Positions 50,455 to 61,560 of a stretch of DNA of 64,000 bases are shown in pieces. The position numbers and the translations under genes are program-made. The stretch is from Acinonyx jubatus (taxonomy: Eukaryota > Chordata > Mammalia > Carnivora > Felidae): positions 177,314,501 through 177,378,500 of the forward strand of contig NC_069381.1 in NCBI RefSeq assembly GCF_027475565.1. The letters run 5' to 3'. The notes beneath the pieces are model-generated. The model saw only the letters and a list, made by a program, of their open reading frames with translations. It ran no database searches and was not told where the DNA came from. Positions within the stretch are counted from its first letter, which is position 1. The number at the start of each line of letters is the position of its first letter.

Positions 50455-51929
50455 AAGGACATAGTCTTGATGTTGGAAATCGGCAAAGAAAGAGAACTGT
50501 GTCATAATGATGTATAAACTCGTAGTAGAATTAGTGCACGATCAGACCAACCTATATCCTTGAGATACAAAAAGTGCTTGATTAAATCAAGGTATATTTT
50601 TAAGGAATCTTTTACCATATATTTCAATCGTGTGCTCTTTCTCTACAAATGATAAACTGAATAAGCTAGGAGAGAATTAAATATCAATATACAAGTAGGA
50701 ATACTTCCCACTTTTGAAGTGGTTTATTTGGGGAAATGACTTTAGGGGACTAATATGAAGAATGCCAGGGAAGCAACCTCATGATAAGTCATTTGTTTTT
50801 CTGTGATCTTCCTTATTGTTTATCTTGTTAAGAAACTTGTTGAGCGATTCTGCTGGATCTTCTGGCACCTGACAGAAGCATCATCAGTCACTGCACAAGC
50901 TTCGGCCTACAAACTCTTTTACGGGATTCAGGAGGGACATGGATTTAAATTTTAAACTGGTTTCTGTCAGCGTGACAAATGAGCACCAGAAAATTGTAGG
51001 ACAATGGTAGAATGTTGAAATGCATGCCAGAAGTAAGGGGCCAATCTTCAAGTGGAATCGACAAAAATAGCCTTAAAGCATCTCCAGGTTATATCATTAC
51101 TATCATTCTATGTCTAAGGCATAAGGACAGCCTATTCCTGAAGCTTTCAACTCCGCATTATTTACAAAGGTAACGTAATTTACCACCCAGAGTAATTAAA
51201 CCCTTTAGAACGAAAAACTCTGTTCACAAAGCATTAAATCCTTAGCATCATTTTTTTTGAAGTGTCAAATAGACTTATCAAAGTCTGAAGATAATGACAT
51301 CTAAAATTTTCTCCCAGTTTATTTTTCCCAAGTTCATTTGCGTTATTGCTTTCGTAGTCACACGTAATGATGACTCTCCGAAGTGTGTTATCTTAATCAG
51401 ATTTTAAAAATATGTTTTTGCCAAAAAGAACTAGAAAAGTTTACTGTATTTGATGAAGTGCATTTTAATAGATGTAGGGACTCCTAACAAAAATAACGGA
51501 AGCAGTGACTAGGATGTTATCAGACAGAGCACAATGAGGCCTGCCTCATGATTTAGATTCTATACTTAGAAGTCAAAACTAGAAAAATGCTGGGCTTCTA
51601 AGTCTCCTGATTCCCCACAGCTTTCTTTGTATCCTTGTGAAGCAGCTTAGCTGTTCTCAAGAAAGGAAATCAACTCAAAAGTGGTTCAATGTTGATATGT
51701 TCATACAAGGAACTCCAGGATGCTGCTGGAAATATTTCATATGGAATCTTAATAAGATATTTATTTTATAAGATTTCTAAAGGAAATGCTTGTCAGAATT
51801 ATTGTTACACAGTTGTGAAGAAGAAATATGAAAACGCCTATTCATAAATGTGGTTTAAACATTAATATAATTAAAGACTCATCAAATATTTGCCTCCACC
51901 TGAATGTTGAGAGTTTGGTAAAAACAGAT
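50455..51929. other. Unique DNA, nothing recognised
   Basis: No gene or repeat is supported. Confidence 0.45.
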
Positions 51930-51937
51930 TCTAATTT

Positions 51938-52145
51938 TTTTTAATGTTTATTTATTTTTGAGAGAGAGAGAGAGAGAGTATGAGCAGGGGAGAGGCAGAG
52001 AGAGAAAGAGACACAGAATCTGAGGCAGGTTCCGTGCTCCAAGCTATCAGCACAGAGCCCAATGCAGGACTCGAACCCACAAACCATGAGATCATGACCT
52101 AAGCTGAAATTGGACACTTAACCGACTGAGCCACCCAGGCATCCC
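51938..52145 (-). mobile_element. CAN-SINE, reverse orientation
   Basis: Head complement GAGCCACCCAGGCATCCC ends at 52145; TCTAATT flanks it on both sides (about 51930 and 52146). Confidence 0.94.
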
Positions 52146-52467
52146 TCTAATTGCTTTAAGTAAAGAAAAAATGTATGCCATTTCACTTTAAAACGTTGAG
52201 GTCATTTTTATGAATTCTTCATCATATGGTAAATTGCATTCATTTAAAATTATTAACATTAAGAGTTTAATTTTATAATGAGGTATCCTTTTCATTTTAT
52301 AGATAATAAGGGATAAAATATAATGGAGACAAAAGTGTATTCGCTTTTATTAACGTTTTTAGCCATTAGAGTAATGAATACAGTAAATAAAAGTATGTAT
52401 TTAAATTGTGATGGCACAATTTAATACTCTGCTGAAAATGCAAGGTTGTTTATATTCTTTTTCATTC

Positions 52468-52674
52468 TTTTTTAATATTTCTTTGTTTTTGAGAGAAAAA
52501 GAGACAGAGTGTGAGTGGAGGAGGGGCAGAGGAAGAGGGTGACCCAGACCAAAACAGGCTTCAGGCTCTGAGCTGTCAGCACAGAGCCCAATGCAGGGCC
52601 TGAACTCACGAAATGCGAGATCATGACCTGAGCTCAAGTCAGTTGCCCAACCAACTGAGCCACCCAGGCACCCC
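52468..52674 (-). mobile_element. CAN-SINE, reverse orientation, older copy
   Basis: Head complement GAGCCACCCAGGCACCCC ends at 52674. The body is more diverged than in the neighbouring SINE 0.3 kb upstream, and no clear target duplication was found. Confidence 0.92.
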
Positions 52675-55264
52675 ATGTTTTCTTGTTTATTATATAAAAC
52701 TATATTTCTTATCTGAATGTTTCCTACCATAGAAAGTGTGCTTAATAAAAGAATACACTATCAACTATTTGATATCACATGCTGCTTTCATATATATAGA
52801 TATATACATATATATATGTATATATTCTATAAATATGACAATATAGTATAGTAAGTGTCAAGTTGCTAAAGTATTTTATCATTATATTGATATCATTGAT
52901 ATTCCTGAACATGCCAAAATGAAAACTACTATAAGAACTAGTAAAGTAGATACTAATTTTAGCAATGTCACACATTTCTAGTTCGTTCAAATCTGTATGA
53001 CCCACAGATCAACCTGATCCCCTGGGGGCTTGAGGGAACACCTCCCCTTTTTAATAATCATGGTAGCTTTAGAATATATTTATGTAGTAATGCTAAAATA
53101 TCATAAGGGCTATAAATATATCACTAATCAATTTCATACAGAAATAATGATAATGGCAAATAGCCAAGGTGAACCTTATTCTGAGAATTGCACATGCTAC
53201 AGAAGATTGTGTTAGCAGAGCTGTGAACTAAATACTGAACTAAATACATTTGAAATATGTTGTTTAAGTTTTCCTTAGAGGATGTGGACATACAAAAATG
53301 TGAAATGTAAACACATGAAAGAATAAGGGAAAAAGTTGGGGCAATGAGCAAAGTCAAATATTATGGAAAGTGGAATATAAAAGAAAGGAAGGTAATATAG
53401 CATGACTGTAAAAATTTCACCAGATATATACGCTCAAGTAAAACAAACAAATGAAGGTAATAAAGTGAAATGAAATGTGCTTTAATTTTCTTTCAACATC
53501 TCAGAGTTCTGAGCAGAATTACAGCACCTACCCTGTAAACTTGTTTAGCAAATATTCATTAAAATGAAATATAATGATGATGGTTGCCAAAAGTGAATAA
53601 AATTGCTCTTCTTTCTAACTGTTGTGGAGCTGATTATTTTGGAAGAGTCAGGACCTAAAGCCAAAATTTCTCTTGACAATCATACAGAAGCAAAATTGTC
53701 TTTGGCAATCCTAATCTAAAAACCAAGGTAGAAATCACTTAAACTCAAATTACCCTTCAAAGTTCTTTAGAAAGTTGCCATGTTGAAGACCTACACTCCT
53801 TTTTTTCTCATATGCTTGGCTATAACTCACCAAAGTTTTTCTCTAGCATTTGAAAGAAATAACTCTTTTGTTTTGTAACAGCTGAAGCAGTTGACTTACA
53901 CTGGGGGGCTCTATATTAAATTTAAAAGCTCCCTTAAATATCTAGAATCACATTCAGCATTAGGAGAGATCTATCTAATTCTGGGCCAGGGGGTTCTGAA
54001 CCTAAGGGAACAGGTAAATCTAATTATTTCAAGCTCACTGTTGGGTATAAGTTCAGTAAGCAGACTGATAATAAGAATTGCCCAGGCTATATAATCTGTT
54101 ATTTTCTATCTTTGAAAAAATCCCACTTTGCTCTGTCTTTTTTTTGTAAGTCCCAATATGGATGATCAAGAATATTAAATATAGTCAAGTTGAATACATA
54201 TATAATGTAATTCTACCATATAAGTCTTATTGTATTTTGTCGTTAGAATACCTTTCCTTTATTAAGCTTAGGAAAGTTATTTTATTGTTTTTATATTTAC
54301 AGAAATATGGATATGTCTTTCCTCTCTAAATTGACCCTAATGATTGCTTTGAATAAGACTGAAAGTGAGTTGCTCATGTCTGTATCTGGTATTCTAATTA
54401 ATCCCAACAAAATAAAGTGCTAGAAAAGATAAGGACTTTTTCAGGTGGATTATGGTTTTAGTTAGATGAGTAGAGATGTGTAAAAATAATTTCAGTCTCA
54501 TTTGGGACAATGCAATTTACGTTATTTTCAAGATGCCAGGTGGATTTGTATGGATGAGGCAAAATATTTCTTATACTAAAGCATTGATTATAATTCTTGC
54601 TCTTTTATGCAACAGAATTCTGTTGTCATTTACAACAGAATTTTCTACCTTCTTTGTACTACTAAGTATTAAAAATTCATCATTTACAAACCTAAGATAT
54701 TTTATTTCATTTTATGCAAAATAAGATGTATAAGAGATATATATGTGAAATCTCACTACATTTAAGTTAAAGACTACAGAAAAAATGATGAATAGTAGAG
54801 AGACAAACGGCAGCTTTGAAACATTTTAAATGTTGGAACCAGTTTTTCTCCAGCATTTCACAGATTATGATCTGACAATATTGAAGGGTTGGCTTAGGGA
54901 CCATGACACAGGTCCTGCTTTGCTTTTTCTTCTAGTAAGACTCAAGCAATGCTGGTATGGAGGGGCTCTGGGGTCGTGTTGAGGAGCAAGGGCTTGGTAC
55001 TGAAGAGATAAGTGGAGACTACTTGGAACAGAGGGTTCAGCATGAACTAAGCACTGGCGGGTGAGAAAAAGGAAAATATCAGAAGAGCTGGTGAGAAAGC
55101 ATTCTGGTCGGAGGAACCAGGGCAGGAGAAGTTAGCCTCTGTGAAGAACACAAAAAGTTAGTTGATTAGAAAATCGCAACGAAGAGGGTAACGGAAAGAG
55201 AGGTTGAAAACATACGCAGAGTTTTGAAAGTTCTAGTCCTAGTAAGTAGTTTAGATTTCGTTTT
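52675..55264. other. AT-rich unique DNA, nothing recognised
   Basis: A TA-rich tract lies at 52790-52835. Open frames at 53891-54094 and 54476-54724 lack recognisable domains. The part at 54960-55260 is more GC-rich and could be an old repeat. Confidence 0.4.
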
Positions 55265-55274
55265 AAAGACTAAT

Positions 55275-55493
55275 CTGGGTGCCTTGTGGCTCAGTAGGTT
55301 GAGGATCTGACTTCCCCTCAGGTCGTGACCTTGCAGTTCTTAAATTCAAGCCCTGCATAGGGCTCTGGGCTGAGAGCTCAGAGCCTGGAGCCTGCTTCAG
55401 ATTCTGTGTCTCCCTCTCCTTCTGCTCCTCCCACCCACACACTCTCTCTCTCTCTCTCAAAAATAAACAAACATAAAAAAATAAAAAAAAAAT
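55275..55493 (+). mobile_element. CAN-SINE
   Basis: Head GGGTGCCTTGTGGCTCAG from 55277, CT-rich centre, A-rich tail. AAAGACTAAT is duplicated at 55265-55274 and 55494-55503. Confidence 0.95.
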
Positions 55494-55609
55494 AAAGACT
55501 AATTCACTGTGGAGTCTATTTATAAATTGAGGATAATGCTATTATATTGCATAAGGATGTTATGTTAATAGCTAATAATCACACGATATGATGCTTAAAA
55601 GTGTGTTTA

Positions 55610-55734
55610 TGGGCACCTGGGTGGCTCAGTCGGTTGAGCTTTGGACTCTTGGTTTCAGCTCAGGTCATGATCTCACAGTTATGAGATTGAGTCCTGGCTC
55701 CAGCTGGGCACTCACATCATGTGGAACCTGCTTG

Positions 55735-55780
<46 letters not shown>

Positions 55781-55830
55781 CCTCCCAGCTTAACTTCCCT
55801 TTCTTTCTGTATCTCTCAAATCAACTTAAA
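55610..55830 (+). mobile_element. CAN-SINE with expanded CT tract
   Basis: Head GGGCACCTGGGTGG at 55611. The central CT run is expanded to about 38 bp (55740-55777). A perfect duplication AAAAGTGTGTTTA lies at 55597-55609 and 55831-55843. Confidence 0.96.
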
Positions 55831-55961
55831 AAAAGTGTGTTTAGTATTAAAATTTCTTTCGATATAGATATTATTGTCATCCCCATTTTATGGATGAAGA
55901 TATTGAGGCAGAGAAAATTAAATTATATAAGTCATACACTTTGGACATGCATGCACTTCTT

Positions 55962-56185
55962 TTAAAAAAAATTTTTTTTCCACGTTTTTTATTTATTTTT
56001 GGGACAGAGCGAGACGGAGCATGAACAGGGGAGGGGCAGAGAGAGAGGGAGACACAGAATCAGAAACAGGCTCCAGGCTCTGGGCCATCAGCCCAGAGCC
56101 CGACGCGGGGCTCGAACCCACGGACCGTGAGATCGTGACCTGGCTGAAGTCGGACGCTTAACCGACTGCGCCACCCAGGCGCCCC
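55962..56185 (-). mobile_element. CAN-SINE, reverse orientation, young copy
   Basis: CpG-rich head complement GCGCCACCCAGGCGCCCC ends at 56185. A perfect duplication TGCATGCACTTCTT lies at 55948-55961 and 56186-56199. It forms an inverted, tail-to-tail pair with the SINE 130 bp upstream. Confidence 0.97.
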
Positions 56186-56545
56186 TGCATGCACTTCTTA
56201 AATGTCAGAATCAAAATGTGTAGTGAAGACGTCTACTTCTGGCAGTTGTGCTCTTAACTACAGATACACTAGACTCTGTTATCAAAACTAAATGAGATTA
56301 TATATATGATGAAAGAATTTCACCATTCTCATCCTTTTTGTGTTCTCTGCTCTAAAATTAAGACTTTTCCTGTCAAGTCTTAAATATTTTGAACCCTTGA
56401 CAATAATCTTTCATAGTCCTGTTTCAAAAACTATAAACTCTTGTTTCATTTTCTCAGCCTCTATTACCGCTAATTCCTCATAGCTGTACCCATGGTTACC
56501 TTCCCCCAATTTTAACATCTTACCCCTTTTCTCTCATTTTAACAT

Positions 56546-56612
56546 AAATAAAATAAAATAAAATAAAATAAAATATAAAATAAAATAAAATGTAACAAAA
56601 AATAAAATAAAA
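56546..56612. repeat. (AAAAT)n pentanucleotide repeat
   Basis: About a dozen ATAAA units with two small interruptions. Confidence 0.95.
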
Positions 56613-57153
56613 TAGGAAATGTGAAATAACCTCAGCTTCCTAACTATTATGCTTAAAATTGTGTCTCTCACCTCCTATTGGGTGCCATTTCATAGTCTAA
56701 GGATGTTTAAATAATTCCTATGAGTAGATTTTCTGACCAGTTTGACTAATGCCCTTAACATTCAACACATTTTCTTACAGAAAGGTAGATTACTGGAGTT
56801 TCCAGAAAGTTAAAAATATATATATCAAAAATACATATATACCAAATGACTGTGACAATGGAGTAAAACATTGTGCATCATATGACAAATATTAAGAATG
56901 TACCTATATCCTTCAAATATTTGAAGGAATTATGTGTAGAGTTAAGCATTATTTAAAAAATAAAACAAAAATTAAGCCAATTTTTTTAAATCAAGTCAGA
57001 ATGCAATTGTTTAAAAGTTTTTTCCTTTAGATCTAGTTCTAGGATGTAATCTTCTTGGCAATAGAGACTGGGATTTTTTTTTCTTTCTTGTTTCAGTTGT
57101 CCCCTTTAAGCTCTTTATTTCATTATTAGCAGCTTTAGTGGTTCAGAAGTATC

Positions 57154-57181
57154 TTTTTTTTTTTTTTTTTTTTTTTTTTTT
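57154..57181. repeat. Poly(T) tract of 28
   Basis: Uninterrupted T run, possibly the tail of an element whose body is no longer recognisable. It makes a spurious lysine-rich open frame on the minus strand. Confidence 0.95.
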
Positions 57182-59047
57182 GTAATATGAAATGATTTTC
57201 CCCTCTGGTGACAATGTTAGAGAAAAGTGCTTTGGGATTATTCTCAATACAGACACTAGAGTTCTTTCAGTCAAACAGTTTGAATTTAGATGTAAAGAAA
57301 ATGTAGATTGCAAGACTAGATGAGCCATCCTATTCAAAACGGGCATGACTAGATAGTGGTTGACCAAATACACACCTGAAAATGATTTGAAGGTTACAGA
57401 AATCCAAGAAACTATAATGCAAAAATTCTCCCAAGATCATCATTGTGGTCAACTCAATTGATGTACAGATCGTCAGGCCTTTGGTTTTTATTGAAACACG
57501 CCAGAAAATGAACAACATGGACAATTCTGTGATGTTGAATTCCAATCTCGTTACTCATTCCATATTTGCTTCCAACTAGCATACATTACAGAAAGTTAGC
57601 TTTGATACTTTGTTTATATTGTCCTAATCCAAACAAGGATCCTGACTAAAACGAAACTACACTTTAGATCTATTCTACTGCTGAAGTCACAAATCCAAAC
57701 ACCCAACGTCCACAACCATCCTGACTTATCTGTGGTTTGTTAAGCCTTTTACTCCATTGAGACCCCTAAATCATTCCACTTGCAGAAAGCCTGCAGGCCT
57801 CTTTGCTTCCTTTCTTCCCAAGAGTGTGAAATCTCTGGCTTCTTTGTTTTTGGCCTCACAAATAAAGGAATCACGGAGACTGCCATTTCCTATTTACAAT
57901 GGTACAGAGGAGACTTAGTGGACTGTGAAGACCTATGTACTTCACAACAGTTCTGAGAGCCTGAGCATTAGAGGGGGGCAGGAGATTAATTCTTGTAAAT
58001 GAAAGATAGGCAGAAATAATATGCAGTTTCCAGCTTGAAGCTGTTAAGAGAATAGCCTTTCCTTTGTCTTCCTCTTTCTCTTCTTCTCTTCCCTCTGCCC
58101 TGCCATCTCCTTGTCTCTGTGTATATTTTCCTTTCTCACTGCACACACCCACCACTTTCCCCAACTGGCTATTGGAAGTAAAGGACCCTAAGATGTTGGA
58201 TTTGCAAAAAGAAAGGAGCACCTGTGATTCCTGATTCACAATCAGGAGAAAATTACATGGGCCGGTAATATAAGATGATAAATACACTTTTTTTTCTTTC
58301 TTACATTGTACTCACTGAGTCCTATTGTATCTTTTTAAAGCTGATAAACCTTCTTTGGTCATATCACATAACTTTTAAAATATAATAGTTTCATTGTTCA
58401 TAGTTTCATTCTAACTGTGGTATAATTTCCATTGTGATTTATTATTTAACGAGAGTTACTTGACATAGCATATTTAGTTTTCAAATATATTAAAGCATAT
58501 TTTATTATATATTTCTAGTTTAGTAGAATTGTGGCTTGATAAAATGGTCTATGATACTGTGATCTTAGGAAATTTTCTTTTTGTGCTTAAAATTAATATA
58601 TATTGCTGCCTTGCTGGAAAAGCTCTGTATACCTATTTCTGTGTCAGCCTGTGATATAGTACGTGTGGGACCCAAGGAATTTAACAAAAATCCCCTACCC
58701 CTGGACAAGCAGAGCAAGACTAACTCCATTTTGTGCTACACCCACCATCTCATGTATAACCCCCATATGACCTACTTACTGCTTAAGACACTCCCCCACC
58801 CTAGTCAAGCCGTTGAGCACACCCTTACTGGAAACCAGCTCATATAGGAATGCAGAACCCCTAGCCACCAAAGAATGTAAACCCTGCCTTTTGCCTGCCA
58901 AACTTGCGTGCCAATTCTGACCAGACTGATAGGCTAGTTCAAACAGTTACTATAGGGTAAATTGTAATTCAATTGGCTACCTGCGTGTGGCCTGACATGA
59001 CTATGCAACTTTCTGTGTGTGTTACATTCTCATTGGCCACTGGTCCC

Positions 59048-59054
59048 TATAAAA
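59048..59054 (+). promoter_or_regulatory. LTR TATA box
   Basis: TATAAAA, about 30 bp upstream of the inferred start of R and about 12 bp downstream of an inverted CCAAT box. Confidence 0.88.
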
Positions 59055-59133
59055 CTGCTACGCCTCTTAACCTAGGGGTCCAAGTCCCTGCTCCACTTTG
59101 TTGGGTATCCTTGGGCCCAAGCTCCAGCTTGCA

Positions 59134-59139
59134 AATAAA
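59134..59139 (+). terminator. LTR polyadenylation signal
   Basis: AATAAA in the expected R-region position. It would work in a 3' LTR copy and must be bypassed in the 5' one. Confidence 0.85.
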
Positions 59140-59208
59140 CCCTCCTGCGTTTGCCTCGGTATCAGCTCCTTGGTGGTCCCTCAGATTCGAAATCAGGGGC
59201 ATTACATT

Positions 59209-59226
59209 TGGGGGCTCGTCCGGGAT
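59209..59226 (+). promoter_or_regulatory. Primer-binding site for tRNA-Pro
   Basis: TGGGGGCTCGTCCGGGAT is an exact 18-base complement of the 3' end of tRNA-Pro, the primer used by murine leukaemia-type gammaretroviruses. It follows the LTR after a TT spacer. Confidence 0.96.
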
Positions 59227-59601
59227 TCGAGAGACCCCCAGGACCCCACCCAGAGGGTCCCACATCTGGTGAGTGCACTCAACTTCTTCTACCTTTCACG
59301 CGCATATTTTCTGAGAGCTCTATACTGTATCCCTACCTGTAGGAATTCCAAACTGTCTTTGGGTTGGCATTGGCTTAAGCGGACGCGCTGGCAAGCTGTC
59401 GACCAGGGGTCTTGGGAGACGTCTCTTGCCCCCCCCCAGGAGGACGAAGTCCTCATCTGTGAGGAGAGCCGGCTGCCATTACGGACAGCCAGCCCTTCGT
59501 TTTACTTTCTGTTTTGTCTCCGCGGCCGTGCTGGAACATTCGTCTGTGTTATTGTGTCCTTGTTAATCCTCATAACTGTTTGTGTCTTGGTGTGGAATGA
59601 A
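59227..59601 (+). other. Leader open in the Gag frame, with a membrane-segment-like end
   Basis: Between the primer site and the Gag ATG, the Gag frame has no stop; it is open back to 59098 inside R. It holds no ATG, so translation would need another start codon; an in-frame CTG at 59311 is one candidate. The final codons (about 59538-59598) encode some 20 residues dominated by V, L and I, directly before Gag. In murine leukaemia-type viruses a CUG-started leader of this design makes glycosylated Gag, a type II membrane protein. The match is by layout, not sequence, so the function is inferred. Packaging signals would also lie here but are not identified. Confidence 0.5.
59266..59276 (+). promoter_or_regulatory. 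Candidate major splice donor
   Basis: CTG followed by GTGAGTG (intron GT at 59269-59270) fits the consensus and sits about 60 bp after the primer site, where gammaretroviruses place the donor for spliced env RNA. Confidence 0.65.
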
Positions 59602-61214
59602 ATGGGGCAGACCCAAACCACCCCCGTCTCTTATGCTCTCCCACGTCTCAGACGTTAAGGAAAGGGCTCATAATTTGAACAAAGACATAAGAAAAGGGAA
59701 ATTTCAGACTTACTGCCTGTCAGAATGGCCAACCTTTGATGTGGGATGGCCCTGAGAAGGAACTTTCCACCTACCTATTATTTTGCAGGTCAAGGCCGTA
59801 ATCTTCAAGGACAAACCAGACGGCCACCCTGACCAGGTGCCCTACATCCTGGTCTGGCAGGACATGATTGAAAACCCCCCTTCTTGGCTAAAACCATTCT
59901 TACCCCCCAAAGCAGGACCTACCAAGATTCTAGTCCTGTGGAAAGCCGAGAAGGAGACTGAAACAAAGGCCAAAACGCCCCTTTATCCGGTCTTGCAGGA
60001 TTCTTCTCCGGAGGACCTGATTCATCTGCTGCCCTACCAGGCTCCCCCTCCCCCTTCCACCTCTCCATTGGAAGCACCAGGGGCTGCAGGAGTGGCACCA
60101 CCCCTCCCTGATGAAGGAATTCCTGTGCGCGGGCCAGTAGCAGGGACACGTGGACAGACCCACCGGGCAGCCCCACCCTCAAATATGGGCCGGCCAACTC
60201 CACTGCCCTTCCCCTCCACGCCATGGGGCCAGACTCTGATGAGTCTGGAGAACAACCAATGTTATATTGGCCGTTCTCCACCAGTGATTTATATAATTGG
60301 AGAACTCAAAATGCAAAATTCTCCGATAACCCTAAAGATTTAATTGGGCTTTTAGATACTGTTCTCTTTACCCACCAGCCTACTTGGGATGACTGTCAGC
60401 AGCTCTTGCAGGTTCTCTTCACCACCGAAGAGAGAGAACAAATACAGGTGGAAGCTCGGAAGACTGTCCTGGGAGAGGACAGACAGCCGACTCAAAACCC
60501 AGACCTCATAAGCGCTGCCTTCCCCTTATCCCGCCCTACCTGGGACTACAACTCGGCTGAAGGTAAGGAGAGACTCCGGGTCTACCGCCAGACGCTAATG
60601 GCAGGTCTCAAGGCTGCCGCACGCAAGCCTACTAATCTGGCCAAGGTATATGATGTAAGACAAGGTAAGGATGAGAGTCCAGCAGCCTTCTTAGAATCAC
60701 AGAGGCTTTTAGGCAGTACACCCCTATGAACCCAGAAGCCCCAGAAACAAAAGCAGCAATTATCATGGCTTTTGTTAATCAGGCTGCTCCAGACATCAAA
60801 AGGAAATTACAAAGAGTGGAGAGGCTAGGAGAGAGGAGCCTGCAGGACTTAATAATAGTAGCAGAAAGAGTTTACAATAATAGAGAAAGCCCGGAGGAGC
60901 AACAGACTAAACTAAGAGATGGGCAGACCCGAAATTTGGCTAAGATCCCACTGGCTACAACCATGGATGACCCACAGGAAAAACGGAGGCACCTCAAGAA
61001 GCTGACTTCAGGGACAGGTAAGGAGGATGGCCCTGGTCCCTGATGGGAGCACCCTAAACTAAACAAAAACCAATGTGCTTATTGCAAGAAAGAAGGCCAC
61101 TGGGTGAAAGACTGCCCTAACAAAATATCTAAGGCCCCTGCCAAGATATTGGAGATGGAGGACCTGATGACTAGGGGAGTTGGGGTTCAGTACCCCTCCC
61201 CAAGCCCAGGGTAA
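59602..61214 (+). pseudogene. gag: gag pseudogene (matrix, p12-like, capsid, nucleocapsid)
   Basis: The start at ATG 59602 gives MGQT, the myristoylation context of gammaretroviral Gag. That frame stops after 18 codons (TAA 59656). Matrix continues one frame over, with the conserved TFDVGWP stretch at about 59735, a TGA at 59753, and a proline-rich p12-like part to about 60240. A second shift near 60220-60260 leads to capsid, with WPFSTSDLYNW and a major homology region around 60661-60696. A third shift near 60700 leads to the capsid C-terminus, a TGA at 61041, and a CX2CX4HX4C zinc knuckle at 61074-61115. The frame ends at TAA 61212. With three shifts and several stops it cannot give a full Gag precursor. 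Confidence 0.93.
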
Positions 61215-61560
61215 CTCTCAGAGTGGAGGGGCAACCAGTTGAATTTCTAGTGGACACTGGGGCACAACATTCGGTCTTATTACAACCCCAGGGGAAATTG
61301 GCGAGCAAGACCTCATGGGTTCAAGGGGCCACAGGGACCAAACAGTACTCATGGACTATCCGAAGAACTGTGGACCTCAGCATGGGCCGGGTATCCCACT
61401 CCTTCATGGTCATCCCTGAATGTCCCTACCCGTTGTTAGGTCGGGACTTGCTCACCAAGATGGGGGCACAAATTTGCTTCCACCCCAGAGGGGCAAAAAT
61501 CCTAGACAAAGAAGGGCAACTGATTCAGGTGCTTGTCCTGAGTTTGGAAGATGAATATCG
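61215..61560 (+). pseudogene. pro: Retroviral protease domain (part of pol)
   Basis: Aspartyl protease with the active-site motif DTGA at 61253-61264 and a C-terminal LLGRDLL block around 61434-61454. In its virus group protease follows Gag in the same frame after a suppressible UAG; here the gag frame ends in TAA at 61212 and protease lies in the next frame over, so the read-through arrangement is lost. The protease stretch itself has no stop and could be intact in sequence. Confidence 0.92.

Larger units (their letters stand above)
56200..58663. other. Unique DNA with simple repeats
   Basis: Contains an (AAAAT)n tract and a long T run listed separately. The open frame at 57871-58287 on the minus strand has no recognisable domain. 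No gene is supported up to the provirus at 58664. Confidence 0.45.
58664..59206 (+). repeat. Provirus 5' LTR (543 bp)
   Basis: Starts TGTGGGACCC and ends ATTACA two bases before the primer site. Promoter signals are two inverted CCAAT boxes (ATTGG at 58972-58976 and 59032-59036) and a TATA box (TATAAAA at 59048-59054), implying transcription from about 59078. The polyadenylation signal AATAAA lies at 59134-59139, so R is about 80 bp and U5 runs to 59206. The promoter elements look intact. Confidence 0.93.

Noticed and set aside
57871..58287. A 138-codon minus-strand open frame as a gene
   Set aside because: It has a low-complexity acidic/basic stretch, no recognisable domain, and no promoter or splice evidence.
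59098..59658. A 186-codon open frame beginning inside the LTR R region, as a separate gene
   Set aside because: Its first codon is TTG, not ATG, and it merges into the start of Gag. It is better read as the Gag-frame leader; no independent start is evident.
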